Shown here one piece after another: positions 18,601 to 26,511 of a stretch of DNA of 64,000 nt (the stretch's first letter is position 1; each line of letters starts with the position of its first letter). Below the pieces are notes generated by a model. That model was not told where the DNA came from and made no database searches. It was given only the letters and a program-made list of their open reading frames with translations. The position numbers were made by a program, and so were the translations under genes. This DNA is from Luteitalea pratensis (GTDB taxonomy: Bacteria > Acidobacteriota > Vicinamibacteria > Vicinamibacterales > Vicinamibacteraceae). The DNA is taken from assembly GCF_001618865.1 (NCBI RefSeq), contig NZ_CP015136.1, forward strand, positions 4,809,001-4,873,000, read 5' to 3'.

Positions 18601-19276
18601 AGGCGCCGCTCGACTCGATCACGTTGCCGCCGACATTGACGTTGCTCTCGCGGACGGCGGAGACCACCGCACTGAGCGGCAGGCCATATGTCCGCAGCCG
18701 ATCGGGATTGACATCGATCTGGTACTGCTGCACCAGCCCGCCGACCGACGCGACTTCCGCGACGCCAGGAACGGCGGTCAGTTGGTAGCGGATGAACCAG
18801 TCCTGCAGGCTGCGCAGGTCGCGCAACGAGTGCGTGCGGCTCTCCACCGTGTACCAGAAGACATGGCCCACGCCCGTCGCGTCTGGGCCGAGCGTGGCCG
18901 TCGCGCCGGAAGGCAATGTGCGCGTGACGAGACTCATGCGCTCGAGCACGCGCGAGCGGGCGAAGTACAGGTCGACGTTATCCTCGAAGAGCACCGAGAT
19001 CATCGAGAACCCGAACGCGGACTGCGAACGCACCGCCCGCACTCCAGCCAGCCCCTGCAGCGTGGTGGTCAGCGGGTAGGTGACCTGGTCCTCGACTTCG
19101 CGGGGGCTGTGTCCCGGCCAGTCCGTGAAGACGATGACCTGGTTGTCCGACAGGTCAGGGATGGCATCGATGGGCGTATGGCGTAGCGCCCACCAGCCCC
19201 AACCAGCCAGGCACACGTACAGCAGGAGGACGATGAGTCGGTTCTTGACCGACAGTTCGACGAGCGAATTGATCAC
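15689..19276 (-). CDS. cusA: CusA-like heavy-metal RND efflux pump with a C-terminal YtkA/FixH-like domain
   Basis: An inner-membrane proton-driven exporter of Cu(I)/Ag(I)-type metals. Residues 1-1045 match the HME-RND family: [20 protein letters not shown], the [20 protein letters not shown] loop, the TM4 proton-relay region [34 protein letters not shown] and the C-terminal half [20 protein letters not shown]. About 150 residues follow that the family lacks: one more membrane segment ([19 protein letters not shown]) and a beta-domain ([60 protein letters not shown]) like YtkA/FixH. The Met-rich MSMPGMVM suits metal binding. It starts the operon proper; a small Cys-rich gene lies 94 bases upstream. 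Confidence 0.92.
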   Translation of the reverse strand: MINSLVELSVKNRLIVLLLYVCLAGWGWWALRHTPIDAIPDLSDNQVIVFTDWPGHSPREVEDQVTYPLTTTLQGLAGVRAVRSQSAFGFSMISVLFEDNVDLYFARSRVLERMSLVTRTLPSGATATLGPDATGVGHVFWYTVESRTHSLRDLRSLQDWFIRYQLTAVPGVAEVASVGGLVQQYQIDVNPDRLRTYGLPLSAVVSAVRESNVNVGGNVIESSGAWLIVRGVGLITSVHDVEQIVVGASGGVPVYVSQVAEVHVGDAFRVASLVKGTTEAVGGVVVARTGVNTKDLIDRVKARIAEISPGLPPGVSIVPFYDRSRLIEQAAGTLRRALIEEIVLVTLAHVVFLMHLRSILIVTLPLPLAVLTAFLGMYYAGVSSNIMSLAGIAIAIGVLVDAGIVVTENAFRSLEQGRIDTADRPRVWHTVVAATHVVARPVFFSMAIVLLAFVPVFALTGQEGKLFHPLALTKTIAVLAATVIAITLVPVLCTYLLRGTLHPEEANPVMRGLRRLYRPVLEWALTARAWALGAASVLFVGALVLARGIGSEFMPPLNEGDLLFMPIADPSISLEENTKIAARQNAALLAFPEVAHVVAKVGRAETSTDPAPLNMTETIVQLKPPEAWRPGMTLEHLRAEMSRAVQLPGVSSIWTMPIINRIDMLTTGVRSEVGVKVYGSDLEVLEDLAARVADTLRRVPGAANVYPERVTSGQYLNIEIDRTAAARYGIRVGDVSQVIETAIGETTLTTTIEGRRRFPVRVRYAPAYRTDPAALGNVLVAAPSGAQVPLAQLARIEHARGPAMISSENGLLLATVLMNVQGRDPGGFVAAAQAAVAREVRLPAGYFVGWSGRWENQVRARERLQVVVPGVLIVIFVLLYFTYHSALEAAHVLLAVPFALTGGVYLLWLLGYNFSVAVWVGFIALFGTAVQTGMVMVIYLEEAVERKRQALGGTLTRTGLHDAVIEGALLRLRPKVMTVSTVVASLLPIMWSTSVGAEVMKPLATPVLGGMVSSLLHVLVITPVLFFWIRERQLGLGSEAVAAQQRGSRPSRRAVATALFAVAVVTGAVWWSRSRAVVSQPQRLAERVAKTITAGELDIVVLASSGALRLGRNAFTIEFRQRGTERLVAVRDVHATAAMSMPGMVMSAGLTVEPTDVPGRYRATAQFDMAGAWRMSLDWSGPAGRGSANFEGVVQ

Positions 19277-19370
19277 GAATCACCACGGCCGTTCATGCCT
19301 GCACGCAGGCGTGGAGACGACTGCCCCACGCACGAGGGCGCGCCGGGCAGCGACACGACGGGGGTGGCGA

Positions 19371-19760
19371 CTAGATCAGGAAGGTAACCAGGAGAACGTG
19401 TCGGGGCACACGCTCCACGGCAGCAGCCGGTAGGTCCAGTGCCGCAGGGGACAGCAGGGTGACCGGTGGCGTCTCGGGCGCGACGAGTGGTTCGACGGCG
19501 GCGGGGGCGGGCATTGACGCGACGACGGCGTGGCTTGCCTGCTCCACTGGTCGCTGCTCGCTGCTGGCGCAACAGCTATCGGCCGATGCCTGGCTCGTCA
19601 CGTGCGAACGGCTGGCGGCGCCGGCGCACGACTCGTGGTGTGCGCAGCAGGCCATGCGGCCCTCGGGAGTCGCCTCCCACCCGCCACACGCGCCCACACT
19701 GCTGACCGGCAGGACCAGCAGGAGTAGCGAGACGAGCACGCGGCGGAACAGTCCACTCAC
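19371..19760 (-). CDS. Small exported Cys-rich protein upstream of cusA
   Basis: A 129-residue protein from a GTG at 19758-19760, chosen because it begins directly before a signal-like segment (VSGLFRRVLVSLLLLVLPVS); the longer in-frame ATG adds a shadow-like basic leader. The mature part has cysteines in ACGGWE, ACCAHHESCAG and DSCCASSEQ with histidines between, then a Pro/Ala-rich half ending RHVLLVTFLI. I do not recognise a named family. Cys/His pairs ahead of a Cu/Ag efflux operon suggest periplasmic metal binding, which is inference. It is on the same strand as cusA and probably heads the transcript. Confidence 0.55.
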   Translation of the reverse strand: MSGLFRRVLVSLLLLVLPVSSVGACGGWEATPEGRMACCAHHESCAGAASRSHVTSQASADSCCASSEQRPVEQASHAVVASMPAPAAVEPLVAPETPPVTLLSPAALDLPAAAVERVPRHVLLVTFLI

Positions 19761-19999
19761 GCCTCTACGATGCGCGCACACTGCGAGGCTGTCAATGCTC
19801 GACCGCGGCCGTCGATGACGGGCAGTCCACCCTTCGCATCGTCGCAGACCGTCATGCCGCAGTCGATGGATTGCCGACTGAAGTGTCGTCTCCCGACCGC
19901 GCTGCCAGGGGTTCGCGGCTAGTCCTTCGAGCCCGAGTTGTCGAACTCGAAGGAGCTGACCTGATGCCGCACGCAAGTTCCTAGGGGAGGCTCACTCTG

Positions 20000-20606
20000 G
20001 TTTCAGATCGACCCGGTGGCCGACGCTCGGCACACCGGTCAGCGGCAGCTTCGTCTACGAGGTGCCGAGAAGCGGCCTCCTGGACGGCTTCCGACTCTCT
20101 GGCTTCGTGCAATTACAGTCCGGCAGGCCCTATTCAATCTTCGCCGCGGGGCAGAACGCCACGACGCGGCGAATTACAACGACCTGAAGCTGGGTTCGGG
20201 TGGGCTCTATCGCCTGGCCTTTGGTCGGCCGAGCCTGTGCGGTTCGCTCGATGACCTGCGCCAAGCTGGTTCGGACCCGACGCTCGAAGCCTTCAACAAG
20301 GGCGTGTTGTGCTCACCCCTCTCGGCCGCCGGCGGGTATCCCGAGAACGAGGGCTTCGGCGATCTCGGTCGGAACGTGCTCCGCGGACTCTGGCAGCGCC
20401 GGATCGACCTGAGTCTGGCGAAGGTCTTCGGGGTTGGCGCCCGCTCCAGCGTCGAATTGCGGTGGGATGTGTTCAACCTGTTAAACAACGTGAACTTCGG
20501 CTTGCCGAACAACGTCATCGGGGATGCCTCCACCGACTTCGGCATGATCGCCGATACCGTCGGCGGGCCTCGGGTGATGCAGTTTGGTGCCAAGCTGCGA
20601 TTCTGA
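20000..20606 (+). pseudogene. TonB-dependent receptor, C-terminal fragment with a frameshift
   Basis: One frame gives LGTPVSGSFVYEVPRSGLLD and GFRLSGFVQLQSGRPYSIFA, then fails in a stop near 20180; another takes over at AANYNDLKLGSGGLYRLAFG and continues through FGDLGRNVLRGLWQRRIDLS, SSVELRWDVFNLLNNVNFGL to a C-terminal VMQFGAKLRF. That order is the last ~200 residues of an Oar-like receptor barrel, ending in the aromatic terminal residue needed for outer-membrane insertion. No N-terminal plug is present here. Together with the stub at 8053 it may be the far half of one disrupted gene. Confidence 0.7.
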
Positions 20607-20626
20607 TCCCGTCAAGCGAACGTACG

Positions 20627-20655
20627 AGGGCGCAACCGTGCGTGGGTTGCGCCCT
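20627..20655 (+). terminator. Intrinsic-terminator-like hairpin after the receptor fragment
   Basis: Arms AGGGCGCAACC (20627-20637) and GGTTGCGCCCT (20645-20655) are perfect complements around a 7-base loop, followed by TGGTTCTT. It lies 21 bases past the receptor stop and 10 bases before the end of the convergent arsN1 remnant, so it can serve both directions. Confidence 0.6.
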
Positions 20656-20664
20656 TGGTTCTTG

Positions 20665-21190
20665 TCAGTTCTCACAACGAATGGGGCTCTGCAGATTCTC
20701 TGGGATAAGCCGCTCGACGATGACGACATCGAGCCAGCGTCCGTCGAGCGGGGCGTGCTTCTCGTAGATGCCGACTTCGCGGAACCCGCAGGCCGCGCAG
20801 AGGGCACGACTGGCCGTGTTGAACGGGAAGATGCGCGACACGAGCTTCCAGAAACCTCGCTCACGAGCCGCGTCGATCAGTGCCATCAGTAGCACACGTC
20901 CCGTACCGCGGCCCCGCGCTGCTCTGTCCAGATAGATCGAGAACTCCGCGATGCCGGCGTAGCAGTCTCGTGGTCGGTAGCTGCTGAGGCTGGCGCACCC
21001 GAGCACGCGGCCATCCGACGCGGCCACCAGCATCGGATAGCGCTCGATCTCGCCGATCCTCATCTCGATGTCGGGCAGTCGTACGAGGCACGGTGTCGAA
21101 TGTCGCGGTCCGTTCGGCAATGCCCTGGTTGTAGATGTCCGTGATGGACGGAGCGTCATCGACGGTGGCAAGGCGGATGCTGCACGACAT
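20665..21190 (-). pseudogene. arsN1: ArsN1/PAT-like GNAT acetyltransferase with one frameshift
   Basis: ATG 21190 opens MSCSIRLATVDDAPSITDIY, NQGIAERTATFDTVPRT; after that the homology moves by one base into a second frame: PDIEMRIGEIERYPMLVAAS, ASLSSYRPRDCYAGIAEFSI, RAARGRGTGRVLLMALIDAA, LVSRIFPFNTASRALCAACG, ending at 20665. The joined product is a typical ~170-residue N-acetyltransferase of the phosphinothricin/ArsN1 group, which acetylates arsinothricin or phosphinothricin. The acetyl-CoA loop RGRGTG is intact. A single indel near 21085 breaks it; a sequencing error is possible because everything else is conserved. It is the last gene of the leftward arsenic block. Confidence 0.75.
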
Positions 21191-21199
21191 GGGCCGATC

Positions 21200-22375
21200 T
21201 CACAAAGGACGAATTGGGGACGCTGAAGCCGACCGCGACGGCGACGCCAATGCAAGGGCCGCGAAGGTCGCGCCGAGCACCACAAGCACGAAGCGATACC
21301 CGGCTAATGACGCGAAAGCTCCCGCGACAACCGGGCCAGCGGCTCGAGCCAGTTGCTGGGCGCGGGCAATCCGGCCATTCAACTGCCCGGCCTGTTCGGC
21401 GCCAAACTCGTTCTGCACCAGGTAAGGGCGGACGAGCGTGGACAGCCCGGCGCCCACGGCGAACACCGCCAGCCCGAGGACCACCGCGGTGTCGGACGGC
21501 ACCACCGCCCAGGCGAGCAGCCCGACGGCCTGCAGGCAGAGGCTCACGCCGAGCAGCACAGACGGTGACGTGTGGTCGTCCGCCTGCAGGAGCAGCACAC
21601 GCCCGGGCAATTGCATGACACCGAAGAGGCCGCCCAAGGTCGCCGCCGTTCCCGCCGTGAACCCTCGCTCGCTCAGCGCGGCAACGAGGTTGGACATCAC
21701 GGCGGTGCCGGCGAGGCTGACGAACGCGAAGGTGACCAGCATTGGCTGAAGGCCTACAGCGGGCTTGCGTGATGCGGCTCGCTGAACTGCTTGCGCCAGA
21801 GGTTCCGTGCGTGCTGCCGCATCCCGGCACGCCACGCACCATGTGATGAGCGTGGACGCGCCGATGCAGGCAGCGAGGGCCACCACAGCGCGCCGCCACC
21901 CGACCTCGCCAATCAGCCAGCCCGTGAGCGGCAGGAAGACCGTGCTCGCAAGCCCACCGAAGATCGTCACGAACGCCAGCGCGCGAAGGCGTCCGGCGGC
22001 ATTGCTGTGCCGCCGTCCGACGATCGCGAACGCCGGCTCGTACAGTGTGGCGGCCATGCAGAAGCCGAGCGCTGCCCAGATCACGTACAGGTGGAAGACG
22101 TGTGACGCGAAGGCCGAGGCGGCGAGCAACACGGTCGCCGCGACGCCGCCGATCTGCATGATGCGCGGCGCCTCGCCACGGTCACTCCACTGCCCCACCA
22201 CCGGCGCGGCCAGGGCCGCAACGAGCAAGGCCGATGAGAATGCGCCCGTGACCACCCAGGGAGTGGCTCGGAGGTCGGTCGCCATCGGCAGCAGCAGCCC
22301 GGCGAAGGCGTAGTACAGGACGCCCCAGTTGATGCACTGGCCCAGCCCCAAGCCGACGAGCGCACGGCGTGGCAT
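21200..22375 (-). CDS. MFS transporter, probable arsenical exporter (ArsK-like)
   Basis: A 391-residue major-facilitator protein with 12 predicted membrane segments. The ATG at 22375 is chosen because it gives the family start MPRRALVGLGLGQCINWGVL; longer forms only read into the arsO 3' end. Visible landmarks are the loop between helices 2 and 3 (VVGQWSDRGEAPRIMQIGG), AAPVVGQWSDR and the paired second half beginning VTFAFVSLAGTAVMSNLVAA. It lies 16 bases after arsO and 9 bases before arsN1. MFS carriers of arsenical type (ArsK, ArsJ) occur in this context; the assignment to arsenic rests on neighbours, not on residues I can point to. Confidence 0.75.
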   Translation of the reverse strand: MPRRALVGLGLGQCINWGVLYYAFAGLLLPMATDLRATPWVVTGAFSSALLVAALAAPVVGQWSDRGEAPRIMQIGGVAATVLLAASAFASHVFHLYVIWAALGFCMAATLYEPAFAIVGRRHSNAAGRLRALAFVTIFGGLASTVFLPLTGWLIGEVGWRRAVVALAACIGASTLITWCVACRDAAARTEPLAQAVQRAASRKPAVGLQPMLVTFAFVSLAGTAVMSNLVAALSERGFTAGTAATLGGLFGVMQLPGRVLLLQADDHTSPSVLLGVSLCLQAVGLLAWAVVPSDTAVVLGLAVFAVGAGLSTLVRPYLVQNEFGAEQAGQLNGRIARAQQLARAAGPVVAGAFASLAGYRFVLVVLGATFAALALASPSRSASASPIRPL

Positions 22376-22391
22376 CGTCGGCGCGACTTCT

Positions 22392-23738
22392 TCAGCCACA
22401 GCACCCGGCGCCCACGCGAACGGCCACAGGGGTTGCCGTGAGGACCTCGAGGGGCGCGGGCGCGCTACCGCAGCAGGCGACGGTCGGTGCTTCGTCGCGA
22501 TCGAGCGAGCACGCGCCAGTCTCCGGCAGGACGAGTTCCACCCGACGCGCCGCGTCCCAATCGCCTGCGATCGCACTCACGACCGACCTGGCCTGCTCGT
22601 ATCCCGTCAAGAGGAGGAACGTCGGGGCACGGCCGTAGCTCTTCATGCCAATCGCAAACAGGTTCGCATCCGGATGCTTGAGTTCCTCGGCGCCGTGCGG
22701 ACGCACGGTTCCACAACTGTGCACGTTCGGATCGATCAGGGGCGCGAGCGCACGCGGGCTCTCGACGGCAGGATCGAGATCGAGACGCACTTCACCAAGA
22801 ATCGACCAGTCGGGGCGGAAGCCCGTCGCGGCAATGATCTCGTCGACGGGAGGCAGATCCTGCGCACCGTCGCTCACCACGAGCCCCGCTACCGTGGACG
22901 TGATTCGCGCAATGCGAAAGGCCCTCACGAGTTGCAGACGATTCGTGTCCAGAAGCGTGCGTACTCGGGCGCCGAGGCGCCCACGCTCGGCGAGCTGATC
23001 GTTCCTGGCGCCGCCGAGGGTCTGCGCCAACGCCGGTCGCCTGATCGCCCAGATGATGTGCGTCCTGCCGTCCGTCTCGACGAGCTGCGCGAGATCGAGC
23101 AACGCATTGAGCGCCGAGTGTCCGCTGCCCACCACGAGTACGCGGCGGCCCTGGTAGCGCGAACGCTGCGAGCCGAGAACGTCGGGAATGCCGTAAGCGA
23201 TACGGCCTGCCGCGCTCCGCTCGCCGATGGCCGGCAGGCCCGACCCGCCGAGGACGCCTGGGCGTTCCGTGGTGCCCGAGGCATCAATCACGGCCTGGGC
23301 CAGCACGTCCTGCTCGCCGGCGGCGCCATCGACGCGGACGAGAAATGGCGCGGTCTCGCGCGTGGCGTCCTTCATCAGGTCGTGTTCGTGCCGCGCGACC
23401 GATGTCACTCGCGAGTCGTAGCGGATGTGCGGCGCCAGTTCCCGTGTGCTGGCCAGCGGCTCCAGGTACTGTTCCACGAGCTCACGGCCCGTCGGAAAGG
23501 TCTCGCCGTCCGGACGCACCCAGCCGTGGCGCTCCAGGATCGCCGCCCCCTCTGCGTCGACGTCGTACTTCCAGGGCGAGAACATGCGGACATGGCCCCA
23601 GCGTCGCATCGCGGCGCCAGCGGACGGGCCCGCTTCGAAGACGAGGGGCGTGAGGCCACGCGAGAGTACTTGCGCTGCGGCGGCAAGGCCCACCGGGCCT
23701 GCACCGATGATGGCAATTGGAAGAGAGGTGAGCTCCAT
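22392..23738 (-). CDS. arsO: ArsO-like flavin monooxygenase of arsenic clusters
   Basis: A 448-residue FAD/NADPH oxidoreductase. GGGAGA lies 7 bases before ATG 23738, ahead of MELTSLPIAIIGAGPVGLAA, the FAD-binding GxGxxG. A second dinucleotide motif follows at RRVLVVGSGHSALNALLDLA, and the late ATG-like motif is EIIAATGFRPDW. The C-terminal ~45 residues bear isolated cysteines (TGACSLD, ACCGSAP, GAGCCG), a tail common to ArsO proteins and suited to As(III). ArsO is thought to act on arsenic or organoarsenic species; the reaction is not well defined. A 15-base inverted repeat at 23760-23774 overlies its promoter zone, pointing to control by the adjacent MarR protein. Confidence 0.82.
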   Translation of the reverse strand: MELTSLPIAIIGAGPVGLAAAAQVLSRGLTPLVFEAGPSAGAAMRRWGHVRMFSPWKYDVDAEGAAILERHGWVRPDGETFPTGRELVEQYLEPLASTRELAPHIRYDSRVTSVARHEHDLMKDATRETAPFLVRVDGAAGEQDVLAQAVIDASGTTERPGVLGGSGLPAIGERSAAGRIAYGIPDVLGSQRSRYQGRRVLVVGSGHSALNALLDLAQLVETDGRTHIIWAIRRPALAQTLGGARNDQLAERGRLGARVRTLLDTNRLQLVRAFRIARITSTVAGLVVSDGAQDLPPVDEIIAATGFRPDWSILGEVRLDLDPAVESPRALAPLIDPNVHSCGTVRPHGAEELKHPDANLFAIGMKSYGRAPTFLLLTGYEQARSVVSAIAGDWDAARRVELVLPETGACSLDRDEAPTVACCGSAPAPLEVLTATPVAVRVGAGCCG

Positions 23739-23759
23739 ACAAGGTCTCCCGTCTGTTTT

Positions 23760-23774
23760 GTTGTCACTGACAAC
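23760..23774. promoter_or_regulatory. Putative MarR operator upstream of arsO
   Basis: The bases GTTGTCACTGACAAC form a perfect inverted repeat (7 + 1 + 7), 21 bases before the arsO start and 19 bases past the marR stop. The same motif with two changes recurs at 24333-24347 just upstream of the MarR gene, which supports a shared regulator site. Confidence 0.65.
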
Positions 23775-23792
23775 CAAATGGCCAGGAACGGA

Positions 23793-24329
23793 CTAAGGAC
23801 AGGCCGACGAGGTCGCTCCAGGCGCGCAGCAACTCTCGGCCGGGACGGATTGGCCCGCACGAAATCGCGCATCCGCCGCACGGGCCAGCCGTCGAATCGT
23901 GTCGACCACCCCGGCTCGTACCGTAGGGTCGAGGTCTTCAATCAGCTCGCGCTGCTGGGCGACGAGACCGTCCTGGATCCGCTGGTACAACTGGCGTCCT
24001 CGCTTCGTCGCACTGAGCGCCGTCGCCCGAGCGTCCACCGGATCCGGATGCTGCTCGACATAGCCCTTCTTCACGAGCGCCGACACCACACGACTGCTGG
24101 TGCTCTTGTCGAGGTAGAGGCGCTCCGCGAGATTCATCAGCCGCATGGGACCAGCTGCGACAAGTGCCTCGAGGGCATGGCACTGCGTCACCGAAATGTC
24201 GTGGCAGCAGATGCGGTCGCGGTCGCGGAACTGATACACACGAACAAGTTCCGACACAGCGGCGTGCAGGGCGACGGCATCCCGATCGACGGCCGTGCGA
24301 GACGATTTGATGGACGCAGGTTGCGGCAT
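23793..24329 (-). CDS. MarR-family regulator with a Cys-rich C-terminus
   Basis: A 178-residue winged-helix regulator. The dimerisation helix precedes RICCHDISVTQCHALEALVA, with a Cys pair and a third Cys in the helix before the DNA-binding domain. Recognition helix and wing read RLYLDKSTSSRVVSALVKKG and VEQHPDPVDARATALSATKR. The tail SCCAPGATSSACP adds three more cysteines. The CC-C cluster makes a thiol- or As(III)-responsive repressor plausible. Its start is 4 bases from one copy of the GTTGTCAC repeat and its stop is near the other, so autoregulation plus control of arsO is the simplest model. Confidence 0.82.
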   Translation of the reverse strand: MPQPASIKSSRTAVDRDAVALHAAVSELVRVYQFRDRDRICCHDISVTQCHALEALVAAGPMRLMNLAERLYLDKSTSSRVVSALVKKGYVEQHPDPVDARATALSATKRGRQLYQRIQDGLVAQQRELIEDLDPTVRAGVVDTIRRLARAADARFRAGQSVPAESCCAPGATSSACP

Positions 24330-24332
24330 ATC

Positions 24333-24347
24333 GTTGTCACTAGCAAC
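24333..24347. promoter_or_regulatory. Putative MarR operator upstream of its own gene
   Basis: The bases GTTGTCACTAGCAAC match 13 of 15 positions of the palindrome at 23760-23774. The site abuts the MarR start codon at 24329, where a bound repressor would block ribosome or polymerase access. Confidence 0.6.
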
Positions 24348-24425
24348 TATAGGTACAGGTCAGACGGATAGCAACCGGCAATTGTTCCCGCCAACCTTGC
24401 TTGACGCAGGCCCGCACCCTTGAGT

Positions 24426-25028
24426 TCAGTCACAGCTGTCGCAGCGCGTGCAGGAGTCCGGCGCCCGACGTTCGTACCCGACGAGCCCGCCGCGACTGTC
24501 GAGGTCGATCCGGCAGCAGGCGTCGAGCACGGCCTTCAACTGGCGACGCCCGCGCTGGACACGGCTCTTCATGCCCGACACCGACACGCCCAGGCGCTCG
24601 GCGCCTTCCGCCTGCGTGATCCCCTCGAGATCGGCCAGCATGACGGCCTCTCGATACGTGGGTGACAGCTGACGCAACATGGGCGCGAGGCACGTGGCCA
24701 GTTCGCGCAAGGCGATGGTCTCGTCATCGACCGGCAGTTCGGGACCACCAGCCATCTCGAGGTCGTCCGCCGCACCGCTCGTCACCTCGCGCTGGATACT
24801 CGACGACCGATAGTGATCGACGATCACGTTGCGGGCGGTCCGGTAGACCCAGGCATGGAGTCGTTCAGCATCGCGCAACGAGCCGACGCCCTTGACGATC
24901 TGCAGCAGCACACGCTGCACCAGATCGTCCACGTCGGCGTCATTGCGCACGCGCTTGCCGATGAAGGCGCGCAGGTTCCCGTGCAGTTCCTGCCAGGGCA
25001 GATCGACGCTGACGGCCATCGTGCTCAT
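24426..25028 (-). CDS. sigZ: SigZ-like ECF RNA polymerase sigma factor
   Basis: A 200-residue sigma-70-type factor. The ATG at 25028 is preferred over the in-frame ATG at 25094 because it begins the family start MSTMAVSVDLPWQELHGNLR, and the longer form would read into arsM. Region 2 is visible in NDADVDDLVQRVLLQIVKGV and RLHAWVYRTARNVIVDHYRS; region 4 in LSPTYREAVMLADLEGITQA and RLGVSVSGMKSRVQRGRRQL. The tail carries ACCRIDLD and SCTRCDSC, Cys pairs typical of SigZ in arsenic and thiol-stress clusters. It follows arsM by 4 bases and very likely shares its transcript. Confidence 0.88.
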   Translation of the reverse strand: MSTMAVSVDLPWQELHGNLRAFIGKRVRNDADVDDLVQRVLLQIVKGVGSLRDAERLHAWVYRTARNVIVDHYRSSSIQREVTSGAADDLEMAGGPELPVDDETIALRELATCLAPMLRQLSPTYREAVMLADLEGITQAEGAERLGVSVSGMKSRVQRGRRQLKAVLDACCRIDLDSRGGLVGYERRAPDSCTRCDSCD

Positions 25029-25032
25029 GATG

Positions 25033-25989
25033 CTACCGCTTCTGACCTGCGTTGGCGTGACACCCGCACGTCCTGGCCTGCGGCGATTGCCCACAACAGG
25101 CGGACTTGGCCTCTGGCGGACAACAGGTACTGAGCAGCACGGTCTCGCAGCAGGCGGCTGAGTGAATCGTTCCAGTGTTCGACGACGAGGGTGTGGCAGG
25201 CATCGGCTTGGCCGCCTCGATCAGGGCGGACGCGACGGCTGATGCTGCGCCGGTCCCGTGACTCCAGTTCTCGACAAGATCCCGGCTGTGCGCCTGAACT
25301 GTGACGCGCACTCGCTCGAACCGGGAGGCGGCGAGCATGCGTTCGATCTCCGCGACGGGCGCCGCACCGGCAAGGCATCCCGTGTAGGCCGCGGGGTCGG
25401 CCGCGACAGCTGCCGGCAGGTCCCCGATCGCGACCATGTCGGAGATCGCCAGCCGTCCGCCTGGTGCCAGCACGCGGAAGGCCTCACGGAACACGGTCGA
25501 CTTGTCGGGCGCGAGGTTGATGACGCAGTTGGACATGATGACGTCCACCGACGCGTCGTCGACCGGCAGCTGCTCGATGTCCCCGAGGCGGAAGTCGACG
25601 GTCGTGAGACCGACCTTTGTGGCGTTGGCGCGAGCGAGGCCGATCATCTCGGGCGTCATGTCCACGCCGATGACGCTTCCGGTAGGACCGACCTGGCGCG
25701 CGGCAAGGAAGGCATCGAAGCCTCCCCCGCTCCCCAGGTCCAGCACCCGTTCTCCGGGCGCAAGGCCCGCGATCGCCTGCGGATTGCCGCAGCCCAGGCC
25801 CAGGTCGGCCCCGTCGGGCACGGCAGCGAGATCGGCGTCGGAGTAGCCGAGCCGCGTCGAGGACGATCCTGTCGGCCCGCAACAGGAAGTCCCTCCCCCG
25901 CAGCAACCGGCCTTCGGCTTTTCGGTGGCGACCATGCCGTACACCTGGCGGACGGTCGCGCGAATCTGATCGGGTGTGGAAGTCTGCAT
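25033..25989 (-). CDS. arsM: Arsenite S-adenosylmethionine methyltransferase
   Basis: A 318-residue enzyme that methylates As(III) to mono-, di- and trimethylarsenicals. SAM motif I is [20 protein letters not shown]; the acidic loop [18 protein letters not shown] follows. Three sets of As-binding cysteines are visible: the N-terminal [22 protein letters not shown] and YTGCLAGA. The C-terminal 60 residues add [20 protein letters not shown] and ACCGQ, more thiols than most ArsM proteins have. Length is normal for the family plus this tail. It is the first gene of the leftward transcript, diverging from arsR across 147 bases that contain an ArsR-type inverted repeat. Confidence 0.95.
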   Translation of the reverse strand: MQTSTPDQIRATVRQVYGMVATEKPKAGCCGGGTSCCGPTGSSSTRLGYSDADLAAVPDGADLGLGCGNPQAIAGLAPGERVLDLGSGGGFDAFLAARQVGPTGSVIGVDMTPEMIGLARANATKVGLTTVDFRLGDIEQLPVDDASVDVIMSNCVINLAPDKSTVFREAFRVLAPGGRLAISDMVAIGDLPAAVAADPAAYTGCLAGAAPVAEIERMLAASRFERVRVTVQAHSRDLVENWSHGTGAASAVASALIEAAKPMPATPSSSNTGTIHSAACCETVLLSTCCPPEAKSACCGQSPQARTCGCHANAGQKR

Positions 25990-26108
25990 CGTTGTCTTTC
26001 CGGTAGACGCTCTCTGCTCCTACAGACGGGGACGATGCGAAAAGGACGCAAACGACAATGAACCGGGCCAATCGTCTCGATTTGCGGCAGGGTCGGCTCC
26101 GGGCGTGA

Positions 26109-26126
26109 TATCGTCAATCGACGATA
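26109..26126. promoter_or_regulatory. Putative ArsR operator in the arsM-arsR divergent region
   Basis: TATCGTC (26109-26115) and GACGATA (26120-26126) form a 7-base inverted repeat with a 4-base spacer, 10 bases before the arsR start. Placement between divergent arsM and arsR suits repression of arsR-acr3-arsD-arsA and possibly arsM. Confidence 0.6.
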
Positions 26127-26136
26127 GACGATTGCC

Positions 26137-26511
26137 ATGCCCTCCAAACAGAAGCGTTCAGGCCCCTCCCCTGGTCCCGCGGCCTGTTGCCCCCCTGAGA
26201 CGCCAGACGCGCTGGACCGGCTGGCGGCTGCGGTCGAAGACCCAGCGGCCGACGAAGAGCTCGCGACCTTCGCGAAAGCCCTCGGCCACCCGGTCCGCGT
26301 GCGGATCCTGCGGATGCTCGCCAGCAAGGACGCGCGGATGTGTTGCCATATCGTCGACGAACTGCCGCTCGCGCAGTCGACGGTGTCCGAGCACCTGCGG
26401 ATCCTCCGCACCGCCGGCCTGGTGCAGGTGAACGAGACGGGGCTGCGCGCGGCCTACTGCATCGTCCCGTCCGCCTTGAAGCGGCTCAAGGCCCTCCTGG
26501 GGGCGATGTGA
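26137..26511 (+). CDS. arsR: ArsR-family As(III)-responsive repressor
   Basis: A 124-residue winged-helix repressor. The helix-turn-helix reads ATFAKALGHPVRVRILRMLA, then ARMCCHIVDELPLAQSTVSE and HLRILRTAGLVQVNETGLRA. The adjacent cysteines in RMCCHIVDEL sit where many ArsR proteins bind As(III); another pair is near the N-terminus (AACCPPE). Its stop codon overlaps the acr3 start by one base (TGATG), so regulator and exporter are translationally coupled. Dissociation on As(III) would induce the rightward operon. Confidence 0.93.
   Translation: MPSKQKRSGPSPGPAACCPPETPDALDRLAAAVEDPAADEELATFAKALGHPVRVRILRMLASKDARMCCHIVDELPLAQSTVSEHLRILRTAGLVQVNETGLRAAYCIVPSALKRLKALLGAM

Noticed and set aside
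16178-19186. 1002-codon open frame on the plus strand opposite cusA
   Set aside because: It is His/Arg/Asp-rich with no domain, and lies wholly within the well-supported cusA gene; GC-rich codon bias leaves this frame open.
22329-24371. 680-codon plus-strand frame opposite arsO and marR
   Set aside because: No motif is visible, and two recognised genes and their operators occupy the other strand.
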